Source: an uncultured Erythrobacter sp. (GTDB lineage: Bacteria > Pseudomonadota > Alphaproteobacteria > Sphingomonadales > Sphingomonadaceae). Taken from it: a stretch of 64,000 nucleotides of DNA. Shown piece by piece: positions 1 to 9,237 of the stretch (the first letter of the stretch is position 1; every line of letters starts with the position of its first letter). The notes under the pieces are model-generated. The model made no database searches. It saw only the letters and a list, made by a program, of their open reading frames with translations, and was not told the DNA's origin. The stretch is taken from NCBI GenBank assembly GCA_947500645.1, contig CANMSD010000003.1, positions 370,501 through 434,500 of the forward strand. Reading direction: 5' to 3'. The position numbers and the translations under genes were made by a program.

Positions 1-146
1 GATAGGTTTCCACTGCCTTTTGCAGAAGATAGCGCCTGTCCGATCCATCAGGGCAGGACACTGCACGGCGTCCGGGCCTTCCTCAAGAGACGATTAAGTG
101 CCCGCGTTGCGCAAAGCTTCTGTCAGCAACGAAAAGGAGATTTGCT

Positions 147-512
147 GTGACCCGGACGACTATTTCATCGCTTGCAGTTCTCACGGCGATTGCACTGCCC
201 TTGCAGCCGACAATCGCGCAACAGACCGATGAGAGCTTTGTGTCCCAGATGCCGACAGATGCCGCAGCTTTGCAGGATGATGAGGTTAGCATCACAAAAC
301 AGCTCGCAAACGAGATTTCAGAGCATTGCCAGAAGATGGCAGGACGCAGCACAGGATCACATCTGTCCCGGCGCGGCTTTGTCAGCGCATGTGAGCAGAT
401 GGTCGAGAGCGAAGTGAAGGATGCCTTGGCTGAGCGCAGGGCGCTTGCGGAGGATGCTCTGGCGCAGAAAGCCGACACGAAAAAGGGCGCTCGGATAGCC
501 AAGCGCCCTTAG
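147..512 (+). CDS. Small exported protein of unknown function
   Basis: This 121-residue protein is not recognised. It starts at a GTG seven bases after AAGGAG (134-139). The first 25 residues or so form a signal peptide (hydrophobic SSLAVLTAIALPL, then an A-Q-Q type cleavage area), so the product is probably periplasmic. The rest is polar, carries two Cys (in HCQKM and SACEQM) and ends in a basic Lys/Arg-rich tail. The Cys pair could form a disulfide, but this is inference. The gene converges on glnA and its stop codon lies inside a hairpin (483-510). The upstream 146 bases hold no gene I can name. Confidence 0.6.
   Translation: MTRTTISSLAVLTAIALPLQPTIAQQTDESFVSQMPTDAAALQDDEVSITKQLANEISEHCQKMAGRSTGSHLSRRGFVSACEQMVESEVKDALAERRALAEDALAQKADTKKGARIAKRP
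483..510 (+). terminator. Hairpin over the stop codon of the small exported protein gene
   Basis: Perfect 9 bp arms AAGGGCGCT (483-491) and AGCGCCCTT (502-510) surround a 10-base loop. The stem includes the last codons of the 147-512 gene. The T-rich stretch after it (GGGTTTGATT) is weak, so termination is plausible but not certain. Confidence 0.4.
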
Positions 513-525
513 GGTTTGATTGGAA

Positions 526-551
526 GGTGCACTCGCACATGCGAGCGCACC
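526..551 (-). terminator. Inverted repeat downstream of glnA
   Basis: GGTGC-A-CTCGCA (526-537) pairs with TGCGAG-C-GCACC (540-551), leaving a 2-base centre. It lies 9 bases beyond the glnA stop on the minus strand and is the best candidate for the end of the glnBA transcript. No long T run follows, so it may instead act as an mRNA-stabilising hairpin. Confidence 0.4.
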
Positions 552-559
552 TCCATAAA

Positions 560-1969
560 TCAACTGCTATAATACATGTCGAACTCGACCGGAGCCGGAG
601 TGGTTTCGAGGCGGGAAACCTCTTCCCACTTGAGTTCGCAATAGGCGTCGATCTGGTCTTTCGAGAACACGTCGCCCTTCAGCAGGAAGTCGTGATCCGC
701 TTCAAGAGCCTCGAGCGCTTCGCGCAGCGAACCGCACACGGTCGGCACGTCGGCAAGCTCGGCCGGAGGCAGATCGTAAAGGTTCTTGTCCATCGCCTCG
801 CCCGGATGGATCTTGTTCTCGATCCCGTCGAGGCCTGCCATCAACAGCGCCGAGAAGGCGAGATATGGGTTAGCCAGCGCATCCGGGAAGCGGAACTCGA
901 CGCGCTTCGACTTCTCGCCCGCGCCGTAAGGGATACGGCATGACGCCGAGCGGTTACGTGCCGAATAGGCGAGCAGCACGGGCGCTTCAAAGCCTGGGAC
1001 CAGGCGCTTGTAGCTGTTGGTGGTCGCATTGGTGAAGGCGTTGCAGGCCTTCGCATGCTTGATCACGCCGCCGATGTAGTGGAGGCAGGTTTCCGAAAGG
1101 CCTGCGTACTCATTGCCAGCGAAGGTTGGCGTGCCGTCCTTCCAGATCGACATGTGTGTGTGCATGCCAGAGCCATTGTCGTCCTTGATCGGCTTGGGCA
1201 TGAACGTTGCGGTCTTGCCATATGCGTGAGCGACCTGCTGCACGACGTATTTGTAGACCTGCACGCGGTCGGCAGTCTGGACGAGGTTGCCAAAGGTAAT
1301 GCCCAGCTCGTGCTGCGCGGCGGCAACTTCATGGTGATGCTTGTCCATGGGCAGGCCCATTTCCATCATCGTTGCGACCATTTCGCCGCGAATGTCCATC
1401 GCGCTATCGACCGGAGCTACCGGGAAGTAGCCGCCTTTGGCGCGTGGGCGGTGGCCCATATTGCCGCCGTCATATTCCTTGCCGGTATTGGTCGGCAGCT
1501 CGATATCGTCGATCGCATAGCCCGAACCTGCATAGCCATCTTCAAAGCGAACATCGTCGAACATGAAGAACTCAGGTTCTGGCCCGACATAGACCGTGTC
1601 GCCGATGCCAGTCGACTTGAGGTAAGCTTCGGCGCGCTTTGCGGTCGAACGTGGATCGCGGCCGTAAAGCTGACCGTCCGATGGCTCGACGATGTCGCAG
1701 AATATGCTGAGCATCGGCGTTGCGGAGAACGGATCGATGTAAACGCTTTCGAGGTCCGGCTTCAGGATCATGTCGGATTCGTTGATCGCCTTCCAGCCTT
1801 CGATCGAAGAACCGTCGAACATCAGGCCGTCTTCAATAGCGTCTTCGTCCATGACGCTGGCGCACATCGAGAGGTGCTGCCATTTGCCCTTGGGATCGGT
1901 GAAGCGCAGATCGATCCACTCGATCTCTTCATCTTTGATCCGCTTCACGATATCTTTTGCACTTGCCAT
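560..1969 (-). CDS. glnA: Glutamine synthetase, type I
   Basis: This 469-residue enzyme makes glutamine from glutamate, ammonia and ATP in the cytoplasm. Full family length and family blocks are present: the N-terminal beta-grasp with FTDPKGKW, the catalytic stretch with HHHEVA and GSGMHTHMS, and the ATP-loop region NRSASCRIP. The adenylylation tyrosine is at about residue 398 (KNLYDLPP), so activity is expected to be controlled by GlnE adenylylation. The gene follows glnB on the same strand after a gap of about 70 bases, the usual proteobacterial glnB-glnA operon. Transcription probably starts from the sigma-54-type promoter upstream of glnB. Confidence 0.98.
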   Translation of the reverse strand: MASAKDIVKRIKDEEIEWIDLRFTDPKGKWQHLSMCASVMDEDAIEDGLMFDGSSIEGWKAINESDMILKPDLESVYIDPFSATPMLSIFCDIVEPSDGQLYGRDPRSTAKRAEAYLKSTGIGDTVYVGPEPEFFMFDDVRFEDGYAGSGYAIDDIELPTNTGKEYDGGNMGHRPRAKGGYFPVAPVDSAMDIRGEMVATMMEMGLPMDKHHHEVAAAQHELGITFGNLVQTADRVQVYKYVVQQVAHAYGKTATFMPKPIKDDNGSGMHTHMSIWKDGTPTFAGNEYAGLSETCLHYIGGVIKHAKACNAFTNATTNSYKRLVPGFEAPVLLAYSARNRSASCRIPYGAGEKSKRVEFRFPDALANPYLAFSALLMAGLDGIENKIHPGEAMDKNLYDLPPAELADVPTVCGSLREALEALEADHDFLLKGDVFSKDQIDAYCELKWEEVSRLETTPAPVEFDMYYSS

Positions 1970-2038
1970 GGTTCTAAATTCTCCAGCTTGTCTGTAATTG
2001 GTGCCCGCAGATTTGCAGGCTGAGAGGTTGATCAGGAA

Positions 2039-2455
<417 letters not shown>

Positions 2456-2490
2456 CTAGCTTCGTCGCGTATCGCGCCCGCGATATACGA

Positions 2491-2507
2491 TCCAAGAATC
2501 GTGCCAA
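2491..2507 (-). promoter_or_regulatory. Candidate sigma-54 (RpoN) promoter of glnB-glnA
   Basis: Read on the minus strand the sequence is TTGGCACGATTCTTGGA, against the -24/-12 consensus YTGGCACGNNNNTTGCW. The GG element and its spacing to the TTG element are exact; only the last GC is GG. It lies about 115 bases upstream of the glnB start. Nitrogen control of glnBA by NtrC with RpoN is well known in proteobacteria. I did not find a convincing NtrC dyad upstream. Confidence 0.6.
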
Positions 2508-2625
2508 GCGGACGGTAATAAGGAGTTAGATGATCTGCACCCGCGCGCAAGTGCCATTCGCCTGGACCCCATTACGCGTAATGAAATGTCGCGGTGAAAA
2601 TGCGTGCCTAAAGCACGATCTTTCG

Positions 2626-2644
2626 CTGCCTAATTTTTAGGCAG
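2626..2644. repeat. Short perfect inverted repeat between argC and glnB
   Basis: CTGCCTAA (2626-2633) and TTAGGCAG (2637-2644) flank a 3-base centre. It lies just past the argC stop on the minus strand. No T run follows on either strand, so it could be a weak terminator or an operator; its role is not decided by the sequence. The rest of 2378-2662 holds only the sigma-54 match. Confidence 0.35.
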
Positions 2645-2662
2645 TTAGACGCTGCTCGGAAC

Positions 2663-3595
2663 TCAGGCAGTGAGCCGAAGCCCGGTAGTTTCGGGCAGCC
2701 CGCACATGATGTTGAGGTTCTGGATCGCGGCTCCGCTGGCACCTTTGCCAAGGTTGTCGAGCCGGGCGATAAGGCGGGCATGATAGCCGCCTTCATTGCC
2801 AAAAACATGCAATTGCATCTGGTCCGACGCGGGCGTCTTTTGCCGTAAAGCAAGCTCGCTGCAGGGTTCGTTATCGCTCACGGTGACAACGGCGGAACTG
2901 GAGTAGAATTCGTGCAGGGCGGTTCTCAAACCGTCGGCGGTTGGTTCTCCGTCCATTGCCCCCAGGTGCAGCGGCACCTCAACCAGCATGCCTCGATAGG
3001 CCGGGACGACTGAGGGAGCGAAAATCACCCCGTGCTTCAGGCCAGCGTGCAGCTTCATCTCTGGCCGATGCTTGTGAGCAAGATCGAGGCCATAGGTTCT
3101 AAAGGCGAGGTCGGGCTCGTTTCCAAACCGGTCGATCAGGGCATTGCCGCCACCCGAATATCCACTCACCGCGTTGACGGTGAAGGGCCAGTCGGCTGGG
3201 AGTAAGCCATTACGCACGAGCGGCGCGACCAGCGCCAAAAATCCGGTCGGGTAACATCCCGGGTTCGACACGAATTGTGCGTTTGCGATTGTTTCGTGCC
3301 CGATCAGCTCGGGAAAGCCATAGGTCCATCCATCGGCCACGCGGTGTGCGCTCGAAGCATCGATGATCCGCGTGTTCGATCCGTCCGCCAGCTTCACCGC
3401 TTTCTTTGCGGCATCGTCGGGCAGGCACAGGATCGCAATGTCTGCCTCATGCAGAGCCTCTTTGCGCGCCGCCTCGTTCTTGCGCTGCGCGTCATCTAGG
3501 ACCAGCAGCTCGAACTCATCGCGACCAGTCAGCCGGTCACGAATCTCAAGGCCGGTCGTGCCGGCAGCTCCATCGATAAAAACGCGGGTTGTCAT
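2663..3595 (-). CDS. argC: N-acetyl-gamma-glutamyl-phosphate reductase (short type)
   Basis: The 310-residue protein reduces N-acetylglutamyl phosphate with NADPH in arginine synthesis. The Rossmann start FIDGAAGTTGLEIRDRL is followed by the catalytic cysteine C114 in SNPGCYPTGF and by the SGYSGGG substrate-binding stretch. At about 310 residues it matches the shorter ArgC type rather than the roughly 345-residue form. It lies 30 bases after the SH3-domain gene and is probably co-transcribed with it. Confidence 0.95.
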   Translation of the reverse strand: MTTRVFIDGAAGTTGLEIRDRLTGRDEFELLVLDDAQRKNEAARKEALHEADIAILCLPDDAAKKAVKLADGSNTRIIDASSAHRVADGWTYGFPELIGHETIANAQFVSNPGCYPTGFLALVAPLVRNGLLPADWPFTVNAVSGYSGGGNALIDRFGNEPDLAFRTYGLDLAHKHRPEMKLHAGLKHGVIFAPSVVPAYRGMLVEVPLHLGAMDGEPTADGLRTALHEFYSSSAVVTVSDNEPCSELALRQKTPASDQMQLHVFGNEGGYHARLIARLDNLGKGASGAAIQNLNIMCGLPETTGLRLTA

Positions 3596-3625
3596 GTCTT
3601 GCGCAAAGCTCCTTGCGCAGTGTCT

Positions 3626-3976
3626 TTAGCTCGCTTCGGGCGCGAGGCAATCGGCTTTCATATAGCCGCTTGGACCTTCCGGGCCCAGGCAGCCCCAGAT
3701 CCATTCGCCCGCTACATCGAGAACCTCGATCACCGTGCCTGCGTCAAAGTGGGTAATCACCGGACTGTCATCACGGGTGTTTTCCATCACGTCCGCGCCA
3801 TTGGGACCGATTACGCGCTCGTGCGGGATAACGTAGTGCGCGGCGAGATGCGTGCCGGCGAGCGCAATATGCGCCAGGTCACCGCGCAGCGGCACCGTTC
3901 CCGGCTGCGGGCGCGTGATCGGGCCGCTCAAACCGAGCCCGCCAGACGGCACCTCATATTTCGCAGCCTTGCTCAT
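3626..3976 (-). CDS. Small SH3-like domain protein
   Basis: This 116-residue protein is of unknown role. The C-terminal half (about residues 55-110) reads like a bacterial SH3 domain: GADVMENTRDDSPVI, then FDAGTVIEVLDVAGEW and the GYMKADCL ending seen in such folds. No signal peptide is evident, so it is probably cytoplasmic. It is the first gene of a short unit leading into argC. Binding to peptides or glycan would be family inference only. Confidence 0.65.
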   Translation of the reverse strand: MSKAAKYEVPSGGLGLSGPITRPQPGTVPLRGDLAHIALAGTHLAAHYVIPHERVIGPNGADVMENTRDDSPVITHFDAGTVIEVLDVAGEWIWGCLGPEGPSGYMKADCLAPEAS

Positions 3977-4112
3977 CCGAGCATGGTCCCCCGTGTGGTC
4001 ACAATGCGCAAATCGCGCGGTTGCGCGCGCTTATACGCCAAGAGCCTTTCGAGCAAGTTAGCCGTCAACTTACGGCAGAAACGTTAATGCTCGCCGTGCC
4101 TATATGGCCACA

Positions 4113-5522
4113 TTAACCCTCGCTGCCGTACCGGGCTTGCAATGCGTGCCAGCTCGCCCGCAGGCCATAGGCCGTGCCGCCTTTGCTGCGTCCAGGCTTG
4201 GGGAATGGGCGCCAGCCAAACGTGTCGAAATGCGCCCAATCGATTCCGTCGCCGACGAATTTGTCGAGGAACAGGCCTGCGACGCTCGCCCCGGCGTAGG
4301 GATTGCTATGCGCGTTGGTGAAGTCGGCAACGTCGGACTTCAGATACTCGAAATAGGCATCGGGCAGAGGCAGACGCCAAGGTTCGTCATCATTGGCCTT
4401 GCCCGCTTCGATCAGCTCTTGCGCAGTCTCGTCCCGGCGCGTCATCATCGCGGCCAGGTCCGGTCCAAGGGCAACGCGAGCAGCGCCCGTCAAAGTGGCG
4501 AAATCGATGATCAGGTCAGGGTCTTCCTCGCTCGCACGGGTCAGTGCGTCGCCCAGGATCAGACGGCCTTCGGCATCGGTGTTGTGGATCTCGACCGTGT
4601 GACCCTTGCGGCTTTGCAGCACGTCGCCAGGCCGGAAGGCCGGGCCGGAAATTGCGTTCTCGACTGCGGGAACGAACAGGTGCAGTTGCACCTTCAGGCC
4701 AGCGCGCATGACGAGGCCCGCAAGTGCGATTGCGTGCGCCGCACCGCCCATATCCTTCTTCATCAGGCGCATGCCGGATGACGGTTTGATATCGAGTCCG
4801 CCGGAATCGAAACACACGCCCTTGCCGACAATCGCCAGTACCGGATTTTTGTCGCCGGCGCCCTTTGGCGACCAGCTGAGGTGCAACATGCGCGATGCAT
4901 GATGGCGCGCGGCAGCTCGCCCCACGGCGTGCACCATGGGATAGCCTTGCTCCAGCGCGTCACCCCTATTGACCTTCAGCTTTGCATCATAGGTTTTGGC
5001 GAGCTTCTCGCACTCCGCCTCCAGCGCAGCTGGCCCCATGTCCTCGGCTGGCGTGTTGATCAGGTCGCGCACCAGCATTTCCGCGTCAGCTTCGGCGAGC
5101 ACCGGCTCGATCTTTTGCGCTTGCTTGGTCAGCAGCACGCGCGGCCCAGTCGCGTCCTCATCATCTCGGTATCGGGTGAAGCGATAATGCGCTGTCAGCC
5201 AGCCAAACATTGCGGCAGCAGGTTCGTGGCCTTTCAGCCGATATGTACCTTCGGGCAGATTCTCTGCCAGAGATGCCAAGCAGTAACTCTTGAGATTATC
5301 TGGATCGGCAACGCCGCCGACCGCAAACCACGCATCGCCATCAGGCACGATCGCGACCTGGCCAGCCTTGCCTTCGAATTTCTGGCCGGCCAGCGAGGCG
5401 CGCTGCCCCGAGCTGAGCGATTTCACCCATTCTTCGAAATTATCAGCGGCAACCAAATGAATGGAAACCGCTTCTTGTCCGCGATCGGCCTGGATCAAGT
5501 CTTTTGTGCTATTCATGCTCAC
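4113..5522 (-). CDS. Leucyl aminopeptidase family protein (M17)
   Basis: This 469-residue, two-metal aminopeptidase removes N-terminal residues from peptides in the cytoplasm. The C-terminal M17 catalytic domain is intact: GKGVCFDSGGLDIKPSS supplies the first lysine and aspartate, KKDMGGA further ligands, and NTDAEGRL is the family signature. The N-terminal 150 residues are the poorly conserved regulatory domain. The start could be ATG 5522 or the ATG two codons later (MNSTKDL). The gap to the SH3 gene on the same strand is 136 bases and contains an inverted GTTAATG/CATTAAC pair. Confidence 0.92.
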   Translation of the reverse strand: MSMNSTKDLIQADRGQEAVSIHLVAADNFEEWVKSLSSGQRASLAGQKFEGKAGQVAIVPDGDAWFAVGGVADPDNLKSYCLASLAENLPEGTYRLKGHEPAAAMFGWLTAHYRFTRYRDDEDATGPRVLLTKQAQKIEPVLAEADAEMLVRDLINTPAEDMGPAALEAECEKLAKTYDAKLKVNRGDALEQGYPMVHAVGRAAARHHASRMLHLSWSPKGAGDKNPVLAIVGKGVCFDSGGLDIKPSSGMRLMKKDMGGAAHAIALAGLVMRAGLKVQLHLFVPAVENAISGPAFRPGDVLQSRKGHTVEIHNTDAEGRLILGDALTRASEEDPDLIIDFATLTGAARVALGPDLAAMMTRRDETAQELIEAGKANDDEPWRLPLPDAYFEYLKSDVADFTNAHSNPYAGASVAGLFLDKFVGDGIDWAHFDTFGWRPFPKPGRSKGGTAYGLRASWHALQARYGSEG

Positions 5523-5579
5523 GTCATTAGCTTTGGAAGAGAACTTGTCACGCGCGAATTGCGACCGGGAGGGTGGACA

Positions 5580-6443
5580 ATGAAGAAGATAAAGTCACGA
5601 GTTTGCACAGCGATGCTTTGTGTCGGCCTGATCGCCGCGTGTTCATCACCATCAGAAGTTGCGGACAACGTCGGTGTGACCTCAGATACGCCGACCCCGC
5701 CCGTTCCGCCGCAGGCTGTCAGCGGACAAAGCGCTTCGGAGGAGTTGGAACGTCGGACTGCCGCCGGTTTCAAGTCCGCGAACTTCGTGGACAAGGAGGC
5801 ACGCGATGGCGGGGAACGCAATTTTGAATACAGCTGGCCTGCGCAAGTCAGCGCGATTCCCGAGCTCGCGCAGCACCTCCAGCAGGAGCGCGCAACAGCT
5901 CTGTCGGAGCAGAAGCGGGAATGGAGCGAGATGATCACCGATTCCCCCGAAGACTGTACCTCGTGCAAGAACAATTCCTATGCGCGAACATGGGAAGTCG
6001 TGGCCGATTTGCCGCGCTTCCTGTCGCTCTCCGCGAATCAGGATGTCTACACCGGAGGCGCGCATCCCAACTACTGGTTCGACACTCTGGTTTGGGACCG
6101 CGAAGCGCAGGCGGTGATCGATCCGCGCACCATGTTCACATCGACTGATGCATTGAATGCGGCTGTAACAGAGCCCTATTGCGCGGCGCTCAATGCGGAG
6201 CGGGCCAAGAAGCGCGGCGGAGAGATTGATGGCGGTTTCTTCGACGACTGCCCCTCGATCGACGATCTGACCTTGCTGGTTGGATCATCCGATGGGAAGA
6301 GCTTCAACCGGCTCGGTCTGCTTGCCGCACCCTATGTTGCGGGACCTTATGTCGAGGGTGCCTATGAGATCACTCTGCCCGTCACCGAGGCTGTGATCGA
6401 TACGGTGAAGCCTGAATATGGCGAGGCCTTTTCGGTGAAATAG
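5580..6443 (+). CDS. DUF3298-type lipoprotein
   Basis: The 287-residue product begins MKKIKSRVCTAMLC and has a lipobox ending in GLIAAC about 20 residues in, so it is probably a lipoprotein. The later part contains the YTGGAHPNYW motif typical of PdaC/DUF3298 (RsiV-like) domains, a fold linked with cell wall or extracytoplasmic ligand binding. The ATG at 5580 follows GGGAGGGTGG; longer frames upstream overlap the aminopeptidase gene and were refused. It is divergent from the aminopeptidase gene. Its partner and ligand are unknown. Confidence 0.78.
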   Translation: MKKIKSRVCTAMLCVGLIAACSSPSEVADNVGVTSDTPTPPVPPQAVSGQSASEELERRTAAGFKSANFVDKEARDGGERNFEYSWPAQVSAIPELAQHLQQERATALSEQKREWSEMITDSPEDCTSCKNNSYARTWEVVADLPRFLSLSANQDVYTGGAHPNYWFDTLVWDREAQAVIDPRTMFTSTDALNAAVTEPYCAALNAERAKKRGGEIDGGFFDDCPSIDDLTLLVGSSDGKSFNRLGLLAAPYVAGPYVEGAYEITLPVTEAVIDTVKPEYGEAFSVK

Positions 6444-6497
6444 CCCGCGCTAACGCTGATCTCGCAATTTGGCCGCGCACACGCTACATGAGCAGCC

Positions 6498-7328
6498 ATG
6501 ACCGAATATCAGCTCATCGACAGTAACGAGACCGTCTATCGCGACGGCACGATCAAGCTTCATACCGAAGAAGGCTTCGAGGGGATGCGCAAGGCCGGGC
6601 AACTGGCCGCAACCATCCTCGATGAAGTCGCCAACCTGGTGCAGCCAGGCGTTACGACCGAGAGCGTCGACACGGCTGTCCGCGACATGATGCTGGATGC
6701 GGGAGCGGTACCCGCGACGCTCGGCTATCGCGGCTACACCCATTCTTGCTGCATCTCGATCAACCACGTGATCTGCCACGGCATTCCGAGCGAGAAGACT
6801 TTCAAGGAAGGCGATATCGTCAATGTCGATGTCACTCCGCTGCTCGATGGCTGGCACGGCGACACCAGCCGCATGTTCTTTGCGGGCGAGCCTTCACTGA
6901 AAGCCAAGCGGCTCGTCGATGTCACGCATGAATGCCTGATGCTGGGGATCGAAGCGGCGGGCAAACCCGGCGCGCGGCTCGGCGATATTGGCGCCGCGAT
7001 CGAAGCGCATGCCAAGCAGTTCCGCTATGGCGTGGTGCGCGAGTTTTGCGGGCATGGTCTTGGCCGCCTGTTCCATGACGCGCCAGAAGTGGTCCATGCG
7101 GCGAAGGCTGGCACCGGGCCGGAACTGAAACCGGGCATGTTCTTCACGATCGAGCCGATGATCAATCTTGGTAAGCCTTGGGCGAAAGTGCTGGGCGATG
7201 GCTGGACTGCGGTGACGCGCGACAAGTCGCTATCCGCGCAGTTTGAGCACTCGCTGGCTGTGACCGAAGAGGGAACCGAGATATTTACGCTCAGCCCGAC
7301 GGGTAAGGACAAGCCGCCTTATTCGTGA
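6498..7328 (+). CDS. map: Type I methionine aminopeptidase
   Basis: This 276-residue enzyme removes the initiator Met from new proteins. The pita-bread fold ligands are visible: the first Asp in NVDVTPLLDG, the second in HGDTSRMFF, the His in FCGHGLGRLFH and the two Glu in TIEPMINLG and near HSLAVTEEG. The HGIPS loop is conserved. Length agrees with the alphaproteobacterial type I form, which has a short N-terminal lead. It stands 54 bases after the lipoprotein gene and 30 bases ahead of a CDP-alcohol phosphotransferase gene. Confidence 0.96.
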   Translation: MTEYQLIDSNETVYRDGTIKLHTEEGFEGMRKAGQLAATILDEVANLVQPGVTTESVDTAVRDMMLDAGAVPATLGYRGYTHSCCISINHVICHGIPSEKTFKEGDIVNVDVTPLLDGWHGDTSRMFFAGEPSLKAKRLVDVTHECLMLGIEAAGKPGARLGDIGAAIEAHAKQFRYGVVREFCGHGLGRLFHDAPEVVHAAKAGTGPELKPGMFFTIEPMINLGKPWAKVLGDGWTAVTRDKSLSAQFEHSLAVTEEGTEIFTLSPTGKDKPPYS

Positions 7329-7358
7329 CGGCATGCGAGGTTGGGGGCACGCAGTGGC

Positions 7359-7925
7359 ATGAAAACTCTTGCCAACATCCTGACCTGGTACCGTATTGTC
7401 GCCGCGCCGATCATCGCGCTGCTGGCGGTTCTCGGCCATCGCGACGCCTTCTTCATCCTGCTGATCGTCAGCCTGGCGAGCGATCTGCTCGACGGCCCGC
7501 TCGCCCGCTGGTCCGGGAAGGCGACGCCGCGCGGCGCAAAGCTCGATACGATCGGCGATGGCTTGACCACCTTGGTCGGCTTGCTCGGGCTGTACATTTT
7601 TGAGCGGCAAACATTCCAGCTCGAGCTTCCCTGGCTCTACGTCTTCCTCGCGACCTACGTGGCCGCAGCGTTTGTGTGCTTTGCGAAGTTTCGCGAGCTT
7701 CCCGCCTATCATCTCTACCTTTCGAAGTTGGGGGCGGTGTTGGCCGGACTCTTCATCGTTTGGCTGTATCTGATTGGTTATTCGCGGCTGTTCCTGATCG
7801 GCGTGCTCAGTGTCGGGATATTGGCTAATCTTGAGTCGCTGCTCGCGACGCTAAAGCTCAAGAATTTTCAGGCCGATATCGGTAGCATTCTGCTGCTGCG
7901 GAAGCGTTCAAACGGCGTTGGTTAG
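7359..7925 (+). CDS. CDP-alcohol phosphatidyltransferase family membrane protein
   Basis: The 188-residue integral membrane protein would transfer a phosphatidyl group from CDP-diacylglycerol (or a similar CDP-linked donor) to an alcohol. The family signature D-x2-D-G-x2-A-R-x8-G-x3-D-x3-D is complete in SDLLDGPLAR and RGAKLDTIGD. Five or six hydrophobic segments follow. I prefer ATG 7359 over TTG 7341 because the N-terminus MKTLANILTWYRI matches the family start and GAGGTTGGGG lies upstream. The acceptor alcohol cannot be told from sequence. Its 3' end overlaps that of convergent ccmB by four bases. Confidence 0.85.
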   Translation: MKTLANILTWYRIVAAPIIALLAVLGHRDAFFILLIVSLASDLLDGPLARWSGKATPRGAKLDTIGDGLTTLVGLLGLYIFERQTFQLELPWLYVFLATYVAAAFVCFAKFRELPAYHLYLSKLGAVLAGLFIVWLYLIGYSRLFLIGVLSVGILANLESLLATLKLKNFQADIGSILLLRKRSNGVG

Positions 7926-8572
7926 CCTTCGCGCGCTGCCCGTATCGCAGCGCCAGCCGCAAAGGGTGCAATCGCCACCAACAGCAGGCTGATCGCAGCA
8001 ACAAAGCCGAGCGTCGCATCGTCGCTGCGTGCCAGTGCGCCCGCGCCGAAGATCAGTATCGGCAGCGCGAGCGGGATCAGCAGCAGACCGGACAGCGCGG
8101 CACCTGCGCGCAGGCTGGCGGTTAGCGCGGCGATGATCAGGCCGATGGCCGCCAATCCCGGAGTGCCCGCCAGCAACCCGAGCAGCAGAAGATGCAGCGT
8201 CTCGACTTCCAATTGCAGCAATGCGGCCGCCGGGAATGTCGCAAGGATCAAGGGCGGGCCAAAGCTGAGCCAATGCGCGAGCAGTCGCACCGCCATGCTC
8301 ATCTCTTCGGCTACGCCGCGCAGTTTGAGCTGGTCGAAGACCCCATGCTCGATGTCGCGCGCGACCAGCCCGTCGAGCGGCAGAATTGCGGCCAGCAGAG
8401 CGGCAATCCACACTACGCCGCCACCGGTTCGACCAAGCAGGTTGGCATCCGGACCGACAGCGAAGGGATAGAGCATCGCAACCGCGAGAAAGAAGATCAG
8501 CGGCAGGGCCGCGCCGCTCCCTGCGAAGGGGAAGAACTTCGCCAGATCGCGCTTGAGCAATGTCGCAATCAT
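7922..8572 (-). CDS. ccmB: Heme exporter membrane subunit CcmB
   Basis: The 216-residue protein has six hydrophobic segments and the CcmB landmarks LLKRDL at the start and WIAALLAAILPLDGLVARDIEHGVFDQL early on (landmarks ARDIEHG and FDQLKL). With CcmA it forms the ABC unit that releases heme-loaded CcmE during cytochrome c maturation (System I). It overlaps ccmA by four bases. No ccmC, ccmD or ccmE follows, because the next gene is convergent. Confidence 0.92.
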   Translation of the reverse strand: MIATLLKRDLAKFFPFAGSGAALPLIFFLAVAMLYPFAVGPDANLLGRTGGGVVWIAALLAAILPLDGLVARDIEHGVFDQLKLRGVAEEMSMAVRLLAHWLSFGPPLILATFPAAALLQLEVETLHLLLLGLLAGTPGLAAIGLIIAALTASLRAGAALSGLLLIPLALPILIFGAGALARSDDATLGFVAAISLLLVAIAPFAAGAAIRAAREG

Positions 8573-9174
8573 GCTGCGAACTCCTCAATCGCTAGAGTCT
8601 GGAGGCCGTCGATTGCAAGCGTCTGATGCGAGGCGATAAGTGCAATACCGCCGCCACCGATATGCAGTTGGATCAGCGCAGTGACCTGCGCAATCGCGGC
8701 CGCGTCGAGACCGCTGAGAGGCTCATCAAGCAGCCAGATCGGAACTGCGCGATTGAGCAGGCTGGCCATCGCCGCGCGCTTCCTTTGCCCGGTCGAAAGA
8801 TAGCGCACTGGAACATCGAGCAGCGCCTGCAGCCCTAATGCTTTCAGCGCGCCCGATGGATCATTGCAGCCGTCCATCTGCTCCCAGAACGCCAAAGCTT
8901 TGCCCAGCGGCAAATCAGGATCGAGCGAAATGCGCTCGTCGAGCAGGCCAATCGTGCCTTCGCTCGCAACCGACCCGGCAAACGGGCTGAGCAGGCCCGC
9001 CATCGCGCGGATCAGCGTTGTCTTGCCGCTACCGTTCGCGCCGGTGACGTGGAGCGCTTCGCCGGGCGCCAGCGCGAAGTTTAAATTGCGGAACAGCACG
9101 CGGTCGCCCCGACGACAGGCGAGATCATTCGCGGATAAATGTGCAGCCCCAGAGGAAGGCGATGAACCTTGCAT
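8569..9174 (-). CDS. ccmA: Cytochrome c biogenesis ATP-binding protein CcmA
   Basis: This is the ATPase subunit of the CcmAB complex, about 201 residues from the ATG at 9174. Walker A is TGANGSGKTT (Lys51), the ABC signature is LSTGQRKRAAM, and Walker B is IWLLDEPLSGLD. A longer frame reaches 9216, but the family N-terminus (a short lead, then LACRRGDRVLF) fits the internal ATG. It forms a translationally coupled pair with ccmB. Confidence 0.93.
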   Translation of the reverse strand: MQGSSPSSGAAHLSANDLACRRGDRVLFRNLNFALAPGEALHVTGANGSGKTTLIRAMAGLLSPFAGSVASEGTIGLLDERISLDPDLPLGKALAFWEQMDGCNDPSGALKALGLQALLDVPVRYLSTGQRKRAAMASLLNRAVPIWLLDEPLSGLDAAAIAQVTALIQLHIGGGGIALIASHQTLAIDGLQTLAIEEFAA

Positions 9175-9237
9175 GGCGTGAAGCGTTAGGCAAAAGCGAG
9201 ACCGCGAACAACACATGCCTGAAGAGGAGCCTGCAAA

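Noticed and set aside
1055..2023. Long frame of 322 codons antisense to glnA
   Set aside because: It is a shadow of the conserved glnA frame in GC-rich DNA and encodes no recognisable domain.
2530..2560. NtrC-binding dyad upstream of glnB
   Set aside because: TGCACC is followed by GTGCC at a gap of about 10 bases, not the spacing of the TGCACY-N5-RGTGCA consensus.
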